From: Deltaproteobacteria bacterium | GTDB taxonomy: Bacteria; Myxococcota_A; UBA9042; PHBI01 | Direction: 5' to 3' | DNA length: 33,936 bases | Assembly (NCBI GenBank): GCA_011526585.1 | Contig: WYBB01000063.1 | Location: 1 to 33,936 of the forward strand | In this document: one piece after another, positions 1 to 7,475 of the stretch | Layout of the letters: the number at the start of each line of letters is the position of its first letter | How positions within the stretch are numbered: the first letter of the stretch is position 1 | Made by a program: the position numbers and the translations under genes | The notes under the pieces: model-generated | Told to the model about the DNA's origin: nothing | What the model saw: only the letters and a program-made list of their open reading frames with translations | The model's database searches: none

Positions 1-794
1 CCGCCGCCGCTCTGACCACAGTCCTGAGGGCACCACACCGACTCGAACGTGTTCGCGTCGCACTGGCCGTCACCGCAGCCGAAGTTGATCCCGCCGCCGC
101 CGCCGCCGCTCTGACCACAGTCCTGCGGGCACCACACCGACTCGAAGGTGTTCGCATCGCACTGGCCGTCGCCGCAGCCGAAGTTGTTCCCACCGCCGCC
201 ACCGCCACTGCAGTCCTGCGGGCACCACACCGACTCGAAGGTGTTCGCATCACACTGGCCGTCACCGCAGCCCTGGATCACGTTCGGGCAGTCGTCGGGA
301 CAGCTCTGCCGCTCCCCCTGGTCGCACTGCCCGTCGCCGCAGCTCGCCCCGCCCGCGCAGGCGCCGACGGTGATCGCCGCGTGCATGCACGCGCCGGTCT
401 CGTCGCAGCCGTCGCTCGTGCACGGGTCACCGTCGTCGCAGTCGATCGTGTCGCTCGGGAACGCCTCGCACACGCCGCTCGTGCAGAACGATCTCGTCGT
501 ACACGGATCGAAGTCATCGCAGACCGTCAGGTCCGGCGCCTCCGCCACGAGGCAGCGCCCCGTCGAGGTGTGGCAGAGCGCGACCTCGCACGCCTCGAGC
601 TCACCGAGCGCACCCTCGCAGTCGAAGTCGCTCTCGCACGCCTCACCGCCGGCCGTCTCGCCGTCGCCGACCTCGCCCAGCGCGTCGCGCCCGTCACCCT
701 GATCGATCCCGGCCCGCGGCTCGTCCGAGTCGCACCCCACCGCGACGAAGAGGCCCCCGATCCCCAGCCACATCTTCGATCGTATCGCGCGCAT
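1..794 (-). CDS. Cys-rich, Gly-linker repeat lipoprotein (3' end outside window)
   Basis: The frame is open from an ATG at 794 to the window edge, so the C-terminus is missing. A GGGGAGG Shine-Dalgarno sequence precedes the start. The N-terminus is a lipoprotein signal with a VAVGC lipobox (Cys21), so the mature protein should be a surface or periplasmic lipoprotein. An Asp/Gly/Glu-rich spacer follows, then Cys-rich segments, then repeats built on C-G-D-G-Q-C...C-P-x-D-C joined by runs of glycine. The first such unit (CGDGQCDQGERQSCPDDC) is divergent; at least three later copies are nearly identical. The same CGDGxC...CPxDC module occurs in the S1 protease at 14363-16375, linking the two as members of one secreted repertoire. 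No enzymatic domain is visible, and function is unknown. It could be an adhesin or stalk-like surface protein. Confidence 0.8.
   Translation of the reverse strand, partial: MRAIRSKMWLGIGGLFVAVGCDSDEPRAGIDQGDGRDALGEVGDGETAGGEACESDFDCEGALGELEACEVALCHTSTGRCLVAEAPDLTVCDDFDPCTTRSFCTSGVCEAFPSDTIDCDDGDPCTSDGCDETGACMHAAITVGACAGGASCGDGQCDQGERQSCPDDCPNVIQGCGDGQCDANTFESVWCPQDCSGGGGGGNNFGCGDGQCDANTFESVWCPQDCGQSGGGGGGINFGCGDGQCDANTFESVWCPQDCGQSGG
3..272 (-). repeat. Tandem 31-33-codon Cys/Gly repeats inside the lipoprotein gene
   Basis: The same DNA segment (gtgttcgc[ga]tc[ga]cactggccgtc) recurs at 49, 148 and 241, giving periods of 99 and 93 bases. Each unit encodes GCGDGQCDANTFESVWCPQDC followed by five or six glycines and, in the longer units, an NFG stretch. 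The near identity at DNA level implies recent expansion by slippage or recombination. The array runs off the window edge, so the copy number is unknown. Confidence 0.85.
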
Positions 795-915
795 GACGCC
801 TCCCCTCGGGCGCGTCACCGTTCCGCGCCCCGAACGAGCGCCCGGACGATACCGATCCCCGCCGCGCTCGGGAAGCGCTATCGACCCCCTGCCCTCCTAC
901 GCGCACCCGACACGC

Positions 916-2034
916 TCACGGCGCGGGGGCCTCGCGCTCGGCCGCGCGTCGCGCCTCCGCGCGCAGGAGGTCCTGCAGGCGCGCCAGGCTCGCCTCGGTC
1001 TTCTGCATCCAGTCGTCCCGTTTTCCGAACCGCTGACCGAGTCTCAGGTTGCGCTCGTAGATGTCGACCGCGCGCACCAGGAGCGGCCTCACCTTGCTCC
1101 TGAGCTCTTCCTCGTAGATCTCGATCTCCTCGGGGCTCAGATCGTTCGGCACCTCGGCCGCCATCATGTCGTCGTGCATCGTCTCGTAGAGCGCGCCGAG
1201 TCGATAGCCGGCGACCACCGCCCAGTCCGGGTGCTGCAGCCTCAGCGCGCGCAGAAAAGCGCTCTGCGCCATCAAGAAGAAGTTCGACTTGTCTTCGAGA
1301 TCGCGCGCCATGCGCTCGAGCGGCAGGCGGAAGCGGATCGACGCGAAGAGCTCCCGATAGATCTCGCCGATCCGGAACTGCGCCTGCGACACGTACGGGC
1401 TCTTGTCGAGCCCGCGCACCTCGAGGTGATCCTGATACAGGTCGAGCGCCTTGCGGTAGTCGCGCTCCGCCAGCGCGAGCTGCCCGAGCCCCTCGGCCGC
1501 GCGCCCCCGCACCGCCAACCCGGCGATGCGATCGCCGACCGCGATCGACGCGAAGTGCGGCCCCAGGATCCGATCGCCGACCGCGCGCATGGTCGCCCAG
1601 TCCTCGAGCCGCTCGTGACACGCCGCCAACCGGAAGAGCGCGTCCTGCGCGTCCTTCGACCCCGCGACCGCCGCCACCATGCGCTCGAAGTAGGGCACGG
1701 CCTCCGCGGGACGGCCCGCCTTCTCGAGCGCGAGCCCGGCGTTGAAGGTCGCCACATCCGCCCAGCGACTCGTGCCGAAGCGCTCGACGATCAAGCGGTA
1801 TTTGTCCGCGGCCAGGAGGAAGTCCTGCGCCTCGAAGGCGCGGTTGCCCTCCTGGAAGAGCGCCTCCGGATCGAGCGCCTCCACGTGACGACCGCGCTCG
1901 GTCTCGACCACCGCGAAGTGCATCGGATCCATCTCGATGACGCGCTCGGTCGCACACGCCGCGAGCGACAACGCGACGAGGAGAGCGCTCCCCCATCGTC
2001 CTCCGCCCGCCTTCGTCCTCGTCCTCGTCGCCAC
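916..2034 (-). CDS. TPR-repeat lipoprotein
   Basis: 372 residues from a GTG at 2034, chosen because GAGGAG lies six bases upstream and the next residues form a lipoprotein signal (basic n-region, hydrophobic core, LAAC lipobox). The frame extends upstream to an ATG at 2109, but that would put a non-signal extension before the lipobox. The mature part is alpha-helical with degenerate tetratricopeptide repeats such as ALFQEGNRAFEAQDFLLAAD and ATFNAGLALEKAGRPAEAV. The C-terminal third has charged helices, including a conserved-looking IYERNLRLGQRFG stretch. TPR lipoproteins usually scaffold envelope complexes (BamD-like or motility/secretion associated); the specific partner cannot be read here. 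It lies 90 bases downstream of hisS on the same strand. Confidence 0.8.
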   Translation of the reverse strand: MATRTRTKAGGGRWGSALLVALSLAACATERVIEMDPMHFAVVETERGRHVEALDPEALFQEGNRAFEAQDFLLAADKYRLIVERFGTSRWADVATFNAGLALEKAGRPAEAVPYFERMVAAVAGSKDAQDALFRLAACHERLEDWATMRAVGDRILGPHFASIAVGDRIAGLAVRGRAAEGLGQLALAERDYRKALDLYQDHLEVRGLDKSPYVSQAQFRIGEIYRELFASIRFRLPLERMARDLEDKSNFFLMAQSAFLRALRLQHPDWAVVAGYRLGALYETMHDDMMAAEVPNDLSPEEIEIYEEELRSKVRPLLVRAVDIYERNLRLGQRFGKRDDWMQKTEASLARLQDLLRAEARRAAEREAPAP

Positions 2035-2124
2035 GCCACGCTCCTCGCCTGCCGAGCACCCGAAGACACCCGCGCGGCGAGTTTGTTCCAAAGCACCCGG
2101 TCGCGGCAAGGACCCGGCCGCCCC

Positions 2125-3444
2125 TCACCCGGTGAGCCGCCCCGCCCAGCTCGCCGCCTCGGCCAAAGCCAGCGTCTCCTGCGCGCCGCTCGCGAGGTCC
2201 TTCAAGACCACCGTGTCCGCCGCGCGCTCGTCGCCGCCCTGCAGGAAGACGAAGCGGTGACCCTTGCGCGTCGCGAGCTGCAGCTGCTTTCCGAGCTTGC
2301 CGCCCCCGAGCGCGACCTCGACCCCGATCCCGTGCGCGCGCAGACGATTGGCCACCTGGCACACGTGCGCGTAGTCCGCCTCGGAGAAGAGACAGAAGAA
2401 GGCGTGCGCGCTCGCCTTCCTGCTCGCCACCAGGCCGAGCTCGGTCAGCGCCGCGAGCAGCCGATCGACCCCGAGCGAGATCCCGACCGCCGGCGTCGGC
2501 CGCCCCGAGAACATGTCCATCAGCCCGTCGTAGCGCCCGCCCGACATCACCGAGCCGTAGCCCTCGTGGCCGACGAGGAAGGTCTCGTAGATCGTCGAGG
2601 TGTAGTAGTCGAGCCCGCGCGCGATCGTCAGATCGACCGCGACGCGCGCCCCCTCGCCGGCGCCCTCGAGGATCGTCAGGAGCTCGGTGAGCCCGCGCAC
2701 GCCCGCCAGCCCGACCTCCGAGCCGGCGAGCTCGTCGCCCAGCGCGCCGAGATCCCCCGGCCCCGCGATCTTCCGGAAGAGCAGCGCGAAGAGCCGGTCG
2801 ATCGCCGCGTCGTCGAGGCCGACCGCCTCGGCGATCTCCTTCTTCACCGCCTCCGCGCCGACCTTGGGCAGCTTGTCGACCGCGCGCAGCACCACCACGC
2901 GCTGCCCCGCGTCGGGCACGCCCACCAGGTCGAGCACGCCGTCGAGGATCCGCCGATCGTTGACGCGCATCTCGTAGCTCGGCACCGCCAGCGCGCCGAG
3001 CACCGCCAGCCCGACCATCATGATCTCCGCGTCCGCGCGCACCGACGGCTCGCCGACCAGGTCGGCGTCGCACTGCATGAACTCGCGGAAGCGCCCCCGG
3101 GCCGGCTTCTCGGCCCGCCACACCGGGGCGATCTGATAGCGCCGAAACGGCATGACCAGATCACCGTACTGACCGACGACGCGCGCCAGCGGCACCGTCA
3201 GATCGTAGCGCAGCGCGACGTCGCGCTCGCCGTTGTCCATGAAGCGATACAAGAGCTTGTCGCCCTCGTCGCCGTACTTGCCGACGAGGATCTCGGAGTA
3301 CTCGAGCGCCGGCGTCTGCAGCGGGCCATAGCCGAAGCGCTCGAAGGCCGTCTTGACGCGCTCGAGCATCGCCTGCCGCGGGCCCTCGAGCTCGGGCAGA
3401 TAGTCCCTGAAACCCTTTAGAATTCTTGGTTCGACCCGCGCCAT
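2125..3444 (-). CDS. hisS: Histidine--tRNA ligase
   Basis: 439 residues, normal length for bacterial HisRS, a class II synthetase that charges tRNA-His in the cytoplasm. The N-terminal RILKGFRDYLP leads into the catalytic core. Motif 2 is around FRRYQIAPVWRAEKPARGRF; the histidine-binding signature is ARGLDYYTSTIYE; GGRYDGLM and AVGISLGVDRLL match the motif 3 region. A C-terminal anticodon-binding domain follows (roughly the last 95 residues). The ATG at 3444 is preceded by GGGAGG eight bases upstream. The open frame continues upstream but lacks HisRS similarity. The gene is transcribed divergently from the PLP enzyme at 3553. Confidence 0.96.
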   Translation of the reverse strand: MARVEPRILKGFRDYLPELEGPRQAMLERVKTAFERFGYGPLQTPALEYSEILVGKYGDEGDKLLYRFMDNGERDVALRYDLTVPLARVVGQYGDLVMPFRRYQIAPVWRAEKPARGRFREFMQCDADLVGEPSVRADAEIMMVGLAVLGALAVPSYEMRVNDRRILDGVLDLVGVPDAGQRVVVLRAVDKLPKVGAEAVKKEIAEAVGLDDAAIDRLFALLFRKIAGPGDLGALGDELAGSEVGLAGVRGLTELLTILEGAGEGARVAVDLTIARGLDYYTSTIYETFLVGHEGYGSVMSGGRYDGLMDMFSGRPTPAVGISLGVDRLLAALTELGLVASRKASAHAFFCLFSEADYAHVCQVANRLRAHGIGVEVALGGGKLGKQLQLATRKGHRFVFLQGGDERAADTVVLKDLASGAQETLALAEAASWAGRLTG

Positions 3445-3500
3445 CGCGCTCGCCTCCCTGCCCCGGCGATGCGCGCCGTCGGGCCATGCTCGACCCGGAC

Positions 3501-3529
3501 CATGTAGTGAACTACCGCTTCTCCTGCAA
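3501..3529 (-). promoter_or_regulatory. Candidate sigma-70 promoter of hisS
   Basis: On the minus strand TTGCAG (3524-3529) and TACATG (3501-3506) are separated by exactly 17 bases. Predicted transcription would start near 3494, about 50 bases before the hisS ATG. No T-box or histidine leader peptide is visible in that short leader. Confidence 0.5.
3504..3515. promoter_or_regulatory. Palindrome GTAGT-GA-ACTAC, candidate operator
   Basis: A perfect 5-2-5 inverted repeat in the hisS/PLP-enzyme divergent region. It overlaps the proposed hisS -10 hexamer and lies 38 bases before the start of the plus-strand gene. A dimeric repressor bound here could affect both genes. I do not recognise it as the site of a known regulator. 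Confidence 0.4.
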
Positions 3530-3552
3530 CGCCGATGTCGGCATGATGCGGC

Positions 3553-4572
3553 ATGCGCACGCCCACCCTGCCCGACCGCCTCGCGCTCAGCGCGCTGCCG
3601 ACCCCGCTCCAGGCCATGCCGCACGCCTCGGCCGCGCTCGGCGTCGAGCTCCTCGTCAAGCGCGACGATCTCACCGGCTCGCACCTGTCCGGCAACAAGA
3701 TCCGCAAGCTCGACTACCTGCTAGCCGACGCCGTCGCCCAGCGCGCGACCAGCGTCATCACCTGCGGCGGCATGCACTCGAACCACTGCCGCGCCACCGC
3801 GCTCGCCGCCTCCCAGCTCGGCCTGCGCTCGGTGCTGCTCCTACGCACGCCCAGCGGCCACGTCTCCGACCTGCCCTCACCGCCGCACGGCAACCTGCTC
3901 TTCGACCGCATGGCCGACGCGCGCATCGTCACCTGCACCCCCAGCGACTATCGCGAGCAACGCCAGCTCATCATGCAGACGCTCGCCGATTCCCTCGCCG
4001 CCGCCGGCGAGCGCCCCTACCTCATCCCCGAGGGCGGCTCCAACGCGCTCGGCGCGCTCGGCTACCTCGCCTGCGCCCAGGAGCTGCTCGGCCAGCTCGG
4101 CGCGCCGCCCGACGCCATCGTCGTCGCAACCGGCTCGGGCGGCACGCTGGCCGGGCTCGCGCTCGGCCTCGAGCTCGCCGGCGTGCCGACCCGCGTGTTC
4201 GGCGTCGCGGTCTGCGACGACGCCGCCACCTTCGAGGCGATCGTCGAGCGCATCGCCGCCGAGGCCCAGGCCGCCTACCACCTGCCCGAGCTCACGCCCG
4301 GGCGCTACCGCGTGCTCGAAGGCTTCCAGGGGCGCGGCTACGGCCTCACCACCGAGGAGGAGCTCACCTTCCTCCTGACGACGCTGCACCGTGACGGCCT
4401 CATGCTCGACCCGGTCTACACCAACAAGGCCTTCCTGGGCCTCGTCGGCGCGATCGATCAGATCGCCCCGCAACGCCCCGCGCGCGTCGTGTTCATCCAC
4501 ACCGGCGGGATCTTCGGCCTCTCGAGCTACGCGGCGGAGCTCGCCGCCATCGAGCGCACCACCCACGCGTGA
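3553..4572 (+). CDS. PLP-dependent D-cysteine desulfhydrase / ACC deaminase family enzyme
   Basis: 339 residues, typical of this fold-type II PLP family. The GNKIRKLDYL motif supplies the Schiff-base lysine (K49, aligning with K51 of ACC deaminase). The SNH in GGMHSNHCRATA, the PEGGSNALGALGY segment and the Gly-rich phosphate loop ATGSGGTLAGLALG are all present. The family includes D-cysteine desulfhydrase (D-cysteine to pyruvate, sulfide and ammonia), ACC deaminase and D-amino-acid lyases. Sequence alone does not settle the substrate, so no gene symbol is given. The ATG at 3553 has no convincing Shine-Dalgarno sequence; CATGAT sits five bases upstream and could be a -10 element of a near-leaderless transcript. 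The gene stands alone between a divergent and a convergent neighbour. Confidence 0.85.
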   Translation: MRTPTLPDRLALSALPTPLQAMPHASAALGVELLVKRDDLTGSHLSGNKIRKLDYLLADAVAQRATSVITCGGMHSNHCRATALAASQLGLRSVLLLRTPSGHVSDLPSPPHGNLLFDRMADARIVTCTPSDYREQRQLIMQTLADSLAAAGERPYLIPEGGSNALGALGYLACAQELLGQLGAPPDAIVVATGSGGTLAGLALGLELAGVPTRVFGVAVCDDAATFEAIVERIAAEAQAAYHLPELTPGRYRVLEGFQGRGYGLTTEEELTFLLTTLHRDGLMLDPVYTNKAFLGLVGAIDQIAPQRPARVVFIHTGGIFGLSSYAAELAAIERTTHA

Positions 4573-4573
4573 G

Positions 4574-4596
4574 CCCCTCGGCTGAAGCCGAGCGGG
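4574..4596. terminator. Hairpin between convergent genes
   Basis: CTCGGC-TGAA-GCCGAG (4577-4592), extended by CCC/GGG across a one-base bulge, starts just after the stop of the PLP enzyme and ends ten bases from the stop of the convergent gene at 4607. It could terminate in both directions. There is no clear T-run, so intrinsic activity is uncertain. Confidence 0.5.
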
Positions 4597-4606
4597 ACCC
4601 GCGCGC

Positions 4607-5794
4607 TCACATCGAGCCGCGGTCGAGGACCTCCTGGATCGCAGCGCGCACCGGCTTGGGGTCGAGCTTCTTGACCTGCTCGTGGAGGCCCGCCGCGATC
4701 ATCGCCAGACGCGTGAGCACGGTGCGCTTGGTCTGCTTGGCGGTCTTGTCCCACCAGGGCGCCATGTCGACCTGCACCATCTGCGTCGTCTTGATCTGCA
4801 CCGGCTCCTCGCGCCCCTCGACGCGCACCTTTTGATAGAACTCGGTCACCGGGTTGCCGGCGGCATCGCGGGTCTGGATCCCCTCGGGCCGACCCGCCTG
4901 CACGACGAGCGTGCCCTTGGAGAGCGGCACCTTGCCGAGCCCCTCGACCTCGAGCGCGTCGGGCTCGGCGATGGCGAGGAGCTTCTGCCGGTCGGGCGGC
5001 GGGATCGGGTTGGCCGCGAGCATCGCCTGGGCCTCGTCGACTGCGGCGCTGACCGCCTCGTGGAAGCTCTTCGTCTGGAACGAGAAGAGCGCCAGCTCGC
5101 GCATGAGGTCGCCGTTGACGACGTTGTTGCCGATGACCTCGATCGGATCGAGCGACGACTGCTTGTTGTTGGCGAACTTCACCATGACCTCGACGAGGTC
5201 GGCGAAGTCCTTCTCGAGGGTCGTGATGTCGCCCTGCTCGGGATCGAGCAGGCGCACCGCCGAGTCGATCTTGTCGAGCTGCGCCCGGATGACCGCGATC
5301 TGATCGAAGGTCACCTGCTTGCCCTCGAGGAGCTTCTGCTTCTCCTGCGCCTCGAGCAGCACGCTCTCGTTGAGGTCCGAGCGCGCCGACGACGAGCCCA
5401 TCATGCGCCCGATCACGAAGAAGATGAGCGCCGCCGAGACGCCGACGATGATCAGCATCATGCGCCGCTTCTTGATCGTCTCCGGCGTCTCCTCGGCCTT
5501 GATCTCGACGTACTCGACGCGCGGTGCCGCCGGCAGCGCGCTCGGCAGCGGCGTCTGCTCGGGGGCGGCGAGCTGGAACTGCTCGATCGCCGGCCCGGCC
5601 TCCTTCTCGGCCTCGGCGGCCTTGCGCCGCGCCTCCTCGATCGTCTCGGCGGTGGGCTTTTCGACCTTGGGCTTGGGCGGCTCGGGCGGCGGCGCGCCCG
5701 GTACGATCGGCGCGGCAGGCGGAGCGGCGGAGCGCGACTTCAGGCCGAGTCGGGACTTGAGATCGGCTTTGGGTTCCTTCGGTGAGTCGGCCAC
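4607..5794 (-). CDS. Unrecognised single-pass membrane protein
   Basis: 395 residues from a GTG at 5794 with AAGGAG six bases upstream. Residues 1-110 are Pro/Ala/Lys/Glu-rich and probably disordered and cytoplasmic. A single transmembrane helix (about 112-129, RMMLIIVGVSAALIFFVIG) follows a KKRR stop-transfer cluster. The remaining 260 residues are predicted mainly helical, with coiled-coil-like stretches (LLEAQEKQKLLEGKQVTFDQ) and a compact C-terminal half. I recognise no catalytic motif. The topology (N-in, C-terminal domain outside) suits a periplasmic-facing envelope or trans-envelope component. It is monocistronic, with its own promoter shared back to back with mpl. Confidence 0.8.
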   Translation of the reverse strand: MADSPKEPKADLKSRLGLKSRSAAPPAAPIVPGAPPPEPPKPKVEKPTAETIEEARRKAAEAEKEAGPAIEQFQLAAPEQTPLPSALPAAPRVEYVEIKAEETPETIKKRRMMLIIVGVSAALIFFVIGRMMGSSSARSDLNESVLLEAQEKQKLLEGKQVTFDQIAVIRAQLDKIDSAVRLLDPEQGDITTLEKDFADLVEVMVKFANNKQSSLDPIEVIGNNVVNGDLMRELALFSFQTKSFHEAVSAAVDEAQAMLAANPIPPPDRQKLLAIAEPDALEVEGLGKVPLSKGTLVVQAGRPEGIQTRDAAGNPVTEFYQKVRVEGREEPVQIKTTQMVQVDMAPWWDKTAKQTKRTVLTRLAMIAAGLHEQVKKLDPKPVRAAIQEVLDRGSM

Positions 5795-5799
5795 GTCGA

Positions 5800-5825
5800 A
5801 AACTCCTTATCCTAACTCCCTATCC
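5800..5825 (-). repeat. Duplicated 13-base ribosome-binding segment
   Basis: On the minus strand GGATAGGGAGTTA is followed directly by GGATAAGGAGTTT, two 13-base units with two differences. The downstream copy provides the Shine-Dalgarno sequence of the gene starting at 5794. The upstream copy carries a second SD-like GGGAG, possibly a ribosome standby site or simply a small duplication. Confidence 0.6.
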
Positions 5826-5843
5826 CCCCCGAGGGCGCGTCGA

Positions 5844-5871
5844 ACGGTAGCATGACGCCTCCGCGTGTCAA
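5844..5871 (-). promoter_or_regulatory. Candidate sigma-70 promoter for the gene at 5794
   Basis: A perfect TTGACA (5866-5871 on the minus strand) and TACCGT (5844-5849) are spaced by 16 bases. Predicted start is near 5837, leaving a leader of about 40 bases that contains the duplicated SD segment. Confidence 0.55.
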
Positions 5872-5906
5872 TCGCCCTCCGGCGCCGCGGGCCGCGATGC
5901 GTGCGC

Positions 5907-5940
5907 ACTTCATGCGAAGTTCCGGCAGGGCTGCTACGTT
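5907..5940 (+). promoter_or_regulatory. Candidate mpl control region: inverted repeat and -10
   Basis: ACTTC-ATGC-GAAGT (5907-5920) is a perfect 5-4-5 inverted repeat. TACGTT (5935-5940) lies eight bases before the mpl ATG, where a -10 element of a leaderless transcript would sit. There is no good -35 hexamer and no Shine-Dalgarno sequence, so the assignment is tentative. Confidence 0.35.
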
Positions 5941-5948
5941 GTCCGGCG

Positions 5949-7475
5949 ATGACCCTGACCGACCCGTCGAGGCGTGCACCGCCGCCGATCGCAGCATCCG
6001 CGTGGCAGGCGTTCCACAAGATCCATCTCATGGGGATCTGCGGCAGCGCCATGGGCGCGCTGGCGGCGATGCTCGGCGCGCGCGGCTACGAGGTGCGCGG
6101 CTCCGACGCGGCGCCCTACCCGCCGATGTCCGACTTCCTCGCGGCCCGCGGCATCCCGGTGATGAAGGGCTACGACGACGCGCGCGTGCTCGACTGGGGG
6201 CCCGACCTCGTCGTCGTCGGCAACGTGATCCGCCCGACCTACGCCGAGGCCCTGGCGATGCGCGAGCGCGGCCTGCCGCATGCGTCGCTGCCCGAGACGC
6301 TGGCCGCGCTCTTTCTCGGTGAGCGCGTGCCGATCGTCGTGACCGGCACGCACGGCAAGACGACCACCGCCTCGATGACCGCCTGGCTGCTCGAGCGCGC
6401 CGGTCTGGCGCCGAGCTTCTTCATCGGCGGCGTCGCCGGCAACTGGCGGAGCAACCACCACCTCGGCCAGGGCGCGCACATGGTGATCGAAGGCGACGAG
6501 TACGACACCGCCTTCTGGGACCGCGGCGCCAAGTTCTTCCACTATCGGCCGCACCTGGCCTCGATCAACAACCTGGAGATGGACCACGCCGACATCTTCG
6601 CCGACGTCGACGCCATCGAGCGCACCTTCACGCGCTTCGCGACGCTCGTGCCGGCCGACGGTCGCCTGGTGGTCGCGGCCCACGAGGCGCGCGCCCGCCG
6701 CGCCGCCCAAGCTTCCGCCGCGCCGCGCTGGCTCACCGCGATCGAAGGCCACGACAGCGACGGCGCCGACCTCGTCGCCGAGGCGCCGCGCTTCGAGTCG
6801 GACGGCACGCGCTTTTCGCTCGTGCTGCCCGCCGGGCTCGGCCACGCCCCCGTCGCGGTCCACCTGCCGCTACCCGGTCGCCACAACGTCTACAACGCGC
6901 TGGTCGCCGCCGGCCTCGCGCTGGCCGCCGGCGCCGATCCCGCGACGTTTCCCGCCGCGTTCGCCTCCTTCGTCGCGCCGCTCAAGCGCCTGAGCCTCGT
7001 CGGCGAGGCCGCAGGGATCCCGGTCATCGACGACTTCGCGCACCACCCGAGCGCCATCGCCGCGACGATCGACGCCGTGCGCCAGCGCTACCCCGGCCGC
7101 CGCCTGGTCGCGCTCTTCGAGGCGCAGTCGAACACCGCGCGGCGCAAGGTCTTCCAGCGCGGCTTCGCCGAGGCGCTCGCGCGGGCCGACAGGGTCTGGT
7201 TCAAGCGCTCGCTCGACAAGGCCTCCGACCCGCTGCCTCCCGACGCGCGCCTCGATCTCGCCGAGCTCTGTGAGAGCCTCGTCGCGCGCGGCGTCACGGC
7301 CACGCTCGTGCCCGAGGTCACCGCCCTGGCCGACGCGGTCGTCGCCGACGCGCGCCCCGGCGAGGACGTGCTCCTCGTCATGTCGGGCCGCGACTTCGAA
7401 GGCGTGCACCGGCGCCTGCTCGACGGCCTCGCGAGCCTGGCCGCGCCGGGGCCTTCAGAAACGCCAGCCGAATAG
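5949..7475 (+). CDS. mpl: UDP-N-acetylmuramate:L-Ala-gamma-D-Glu-meso-DAP ligase
   Basis: 508 residues from the ATG at 5949. Mpl recycles murein tripeptide by joining it to UDP-MurNAc in the cytoplasm. It is a Mur-ligase with an N-terminal UDP-binding domain (IHLMGICGSAMGALAAML), the ATP-binding P-loop VTGTHGKTTTASM, the central-domain EGDEYDTAFWDRGAKFFHY and NNLEMDHADIF, and the C-terminal DDFAHHPSAIAATI and FEAQSNTARRKVFQ segments that distinguish Mpl from MurC. The upstream in-frame extension to 5865 carries no family similarity. The last 21 bases overlap the end of the convergent gene at 7455. The length is somewhat above the usual 450-470 because of a longer N-terminus and an Ala/Pro-rich tail. 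Confidence 0.93.
   Translation: MTLTDPSRRAPPPIAASAWQAFHKIHLMGICGSAMGALAAMLGARGYEVRGSDAAPYPPMSDFLAARGIPVMKGYDDARVLDWGPDLVVVGNVIRPTYAEALAMRERGLPHASLPETLAALFLGERVPIVVTGTHGKTTTASMTAWLLERAGLAPSFFIGGVAGNWRSNHHLGQGAHMVIEGDEYDTAFWDRGAKFFHYRPHLASINNLEMDHADIFADVDAIERTFTRFATLVPADGRLVVAAHEARARRAAQASAAPRWLTAIEGHDSDGADLVAEAPRFESDGTRFSLVLPAGLGHAPVAVHLPLPGRHNVYNALVAAGLALAAGADPATFPAAFASFVAPLKRLSLVGEAAGIPVIDDFAHHPSAIAATIDAVRQRYPGRRLVALFEAQSNTARRKVFQRGFAEALARADRVWFKRSLDKASDPLPPDARLDLAELCESLVARGVTATLVPEVTALADAVVADARPGEDVLLVMSGRDFEGVHRRLLDGLASLAAPGPSETPAE

Noticed and set aside
1..300. Regular repeats resembling a CRISPR array
   Set aside because: The 93-99-base units are in frame, encode Cys/Gly motifs and have no distinct spacers.
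793..3420. Long plus-strand open frame antisense to the TPR lipoprotein and hisS genes
   Set aside because: Arg/His/Leu/Glu-rich composition without domains, typical of an antisense shadow in GC-rich DNA; the opposite strand encodes a clear HisRS.
3445..3552. T-box or histidine leader upstream of hisS
   Set aside because: The leader after the candidate promoter is only about 50 bases, with no specifier loop, no T-box sequence and no His-codon run.
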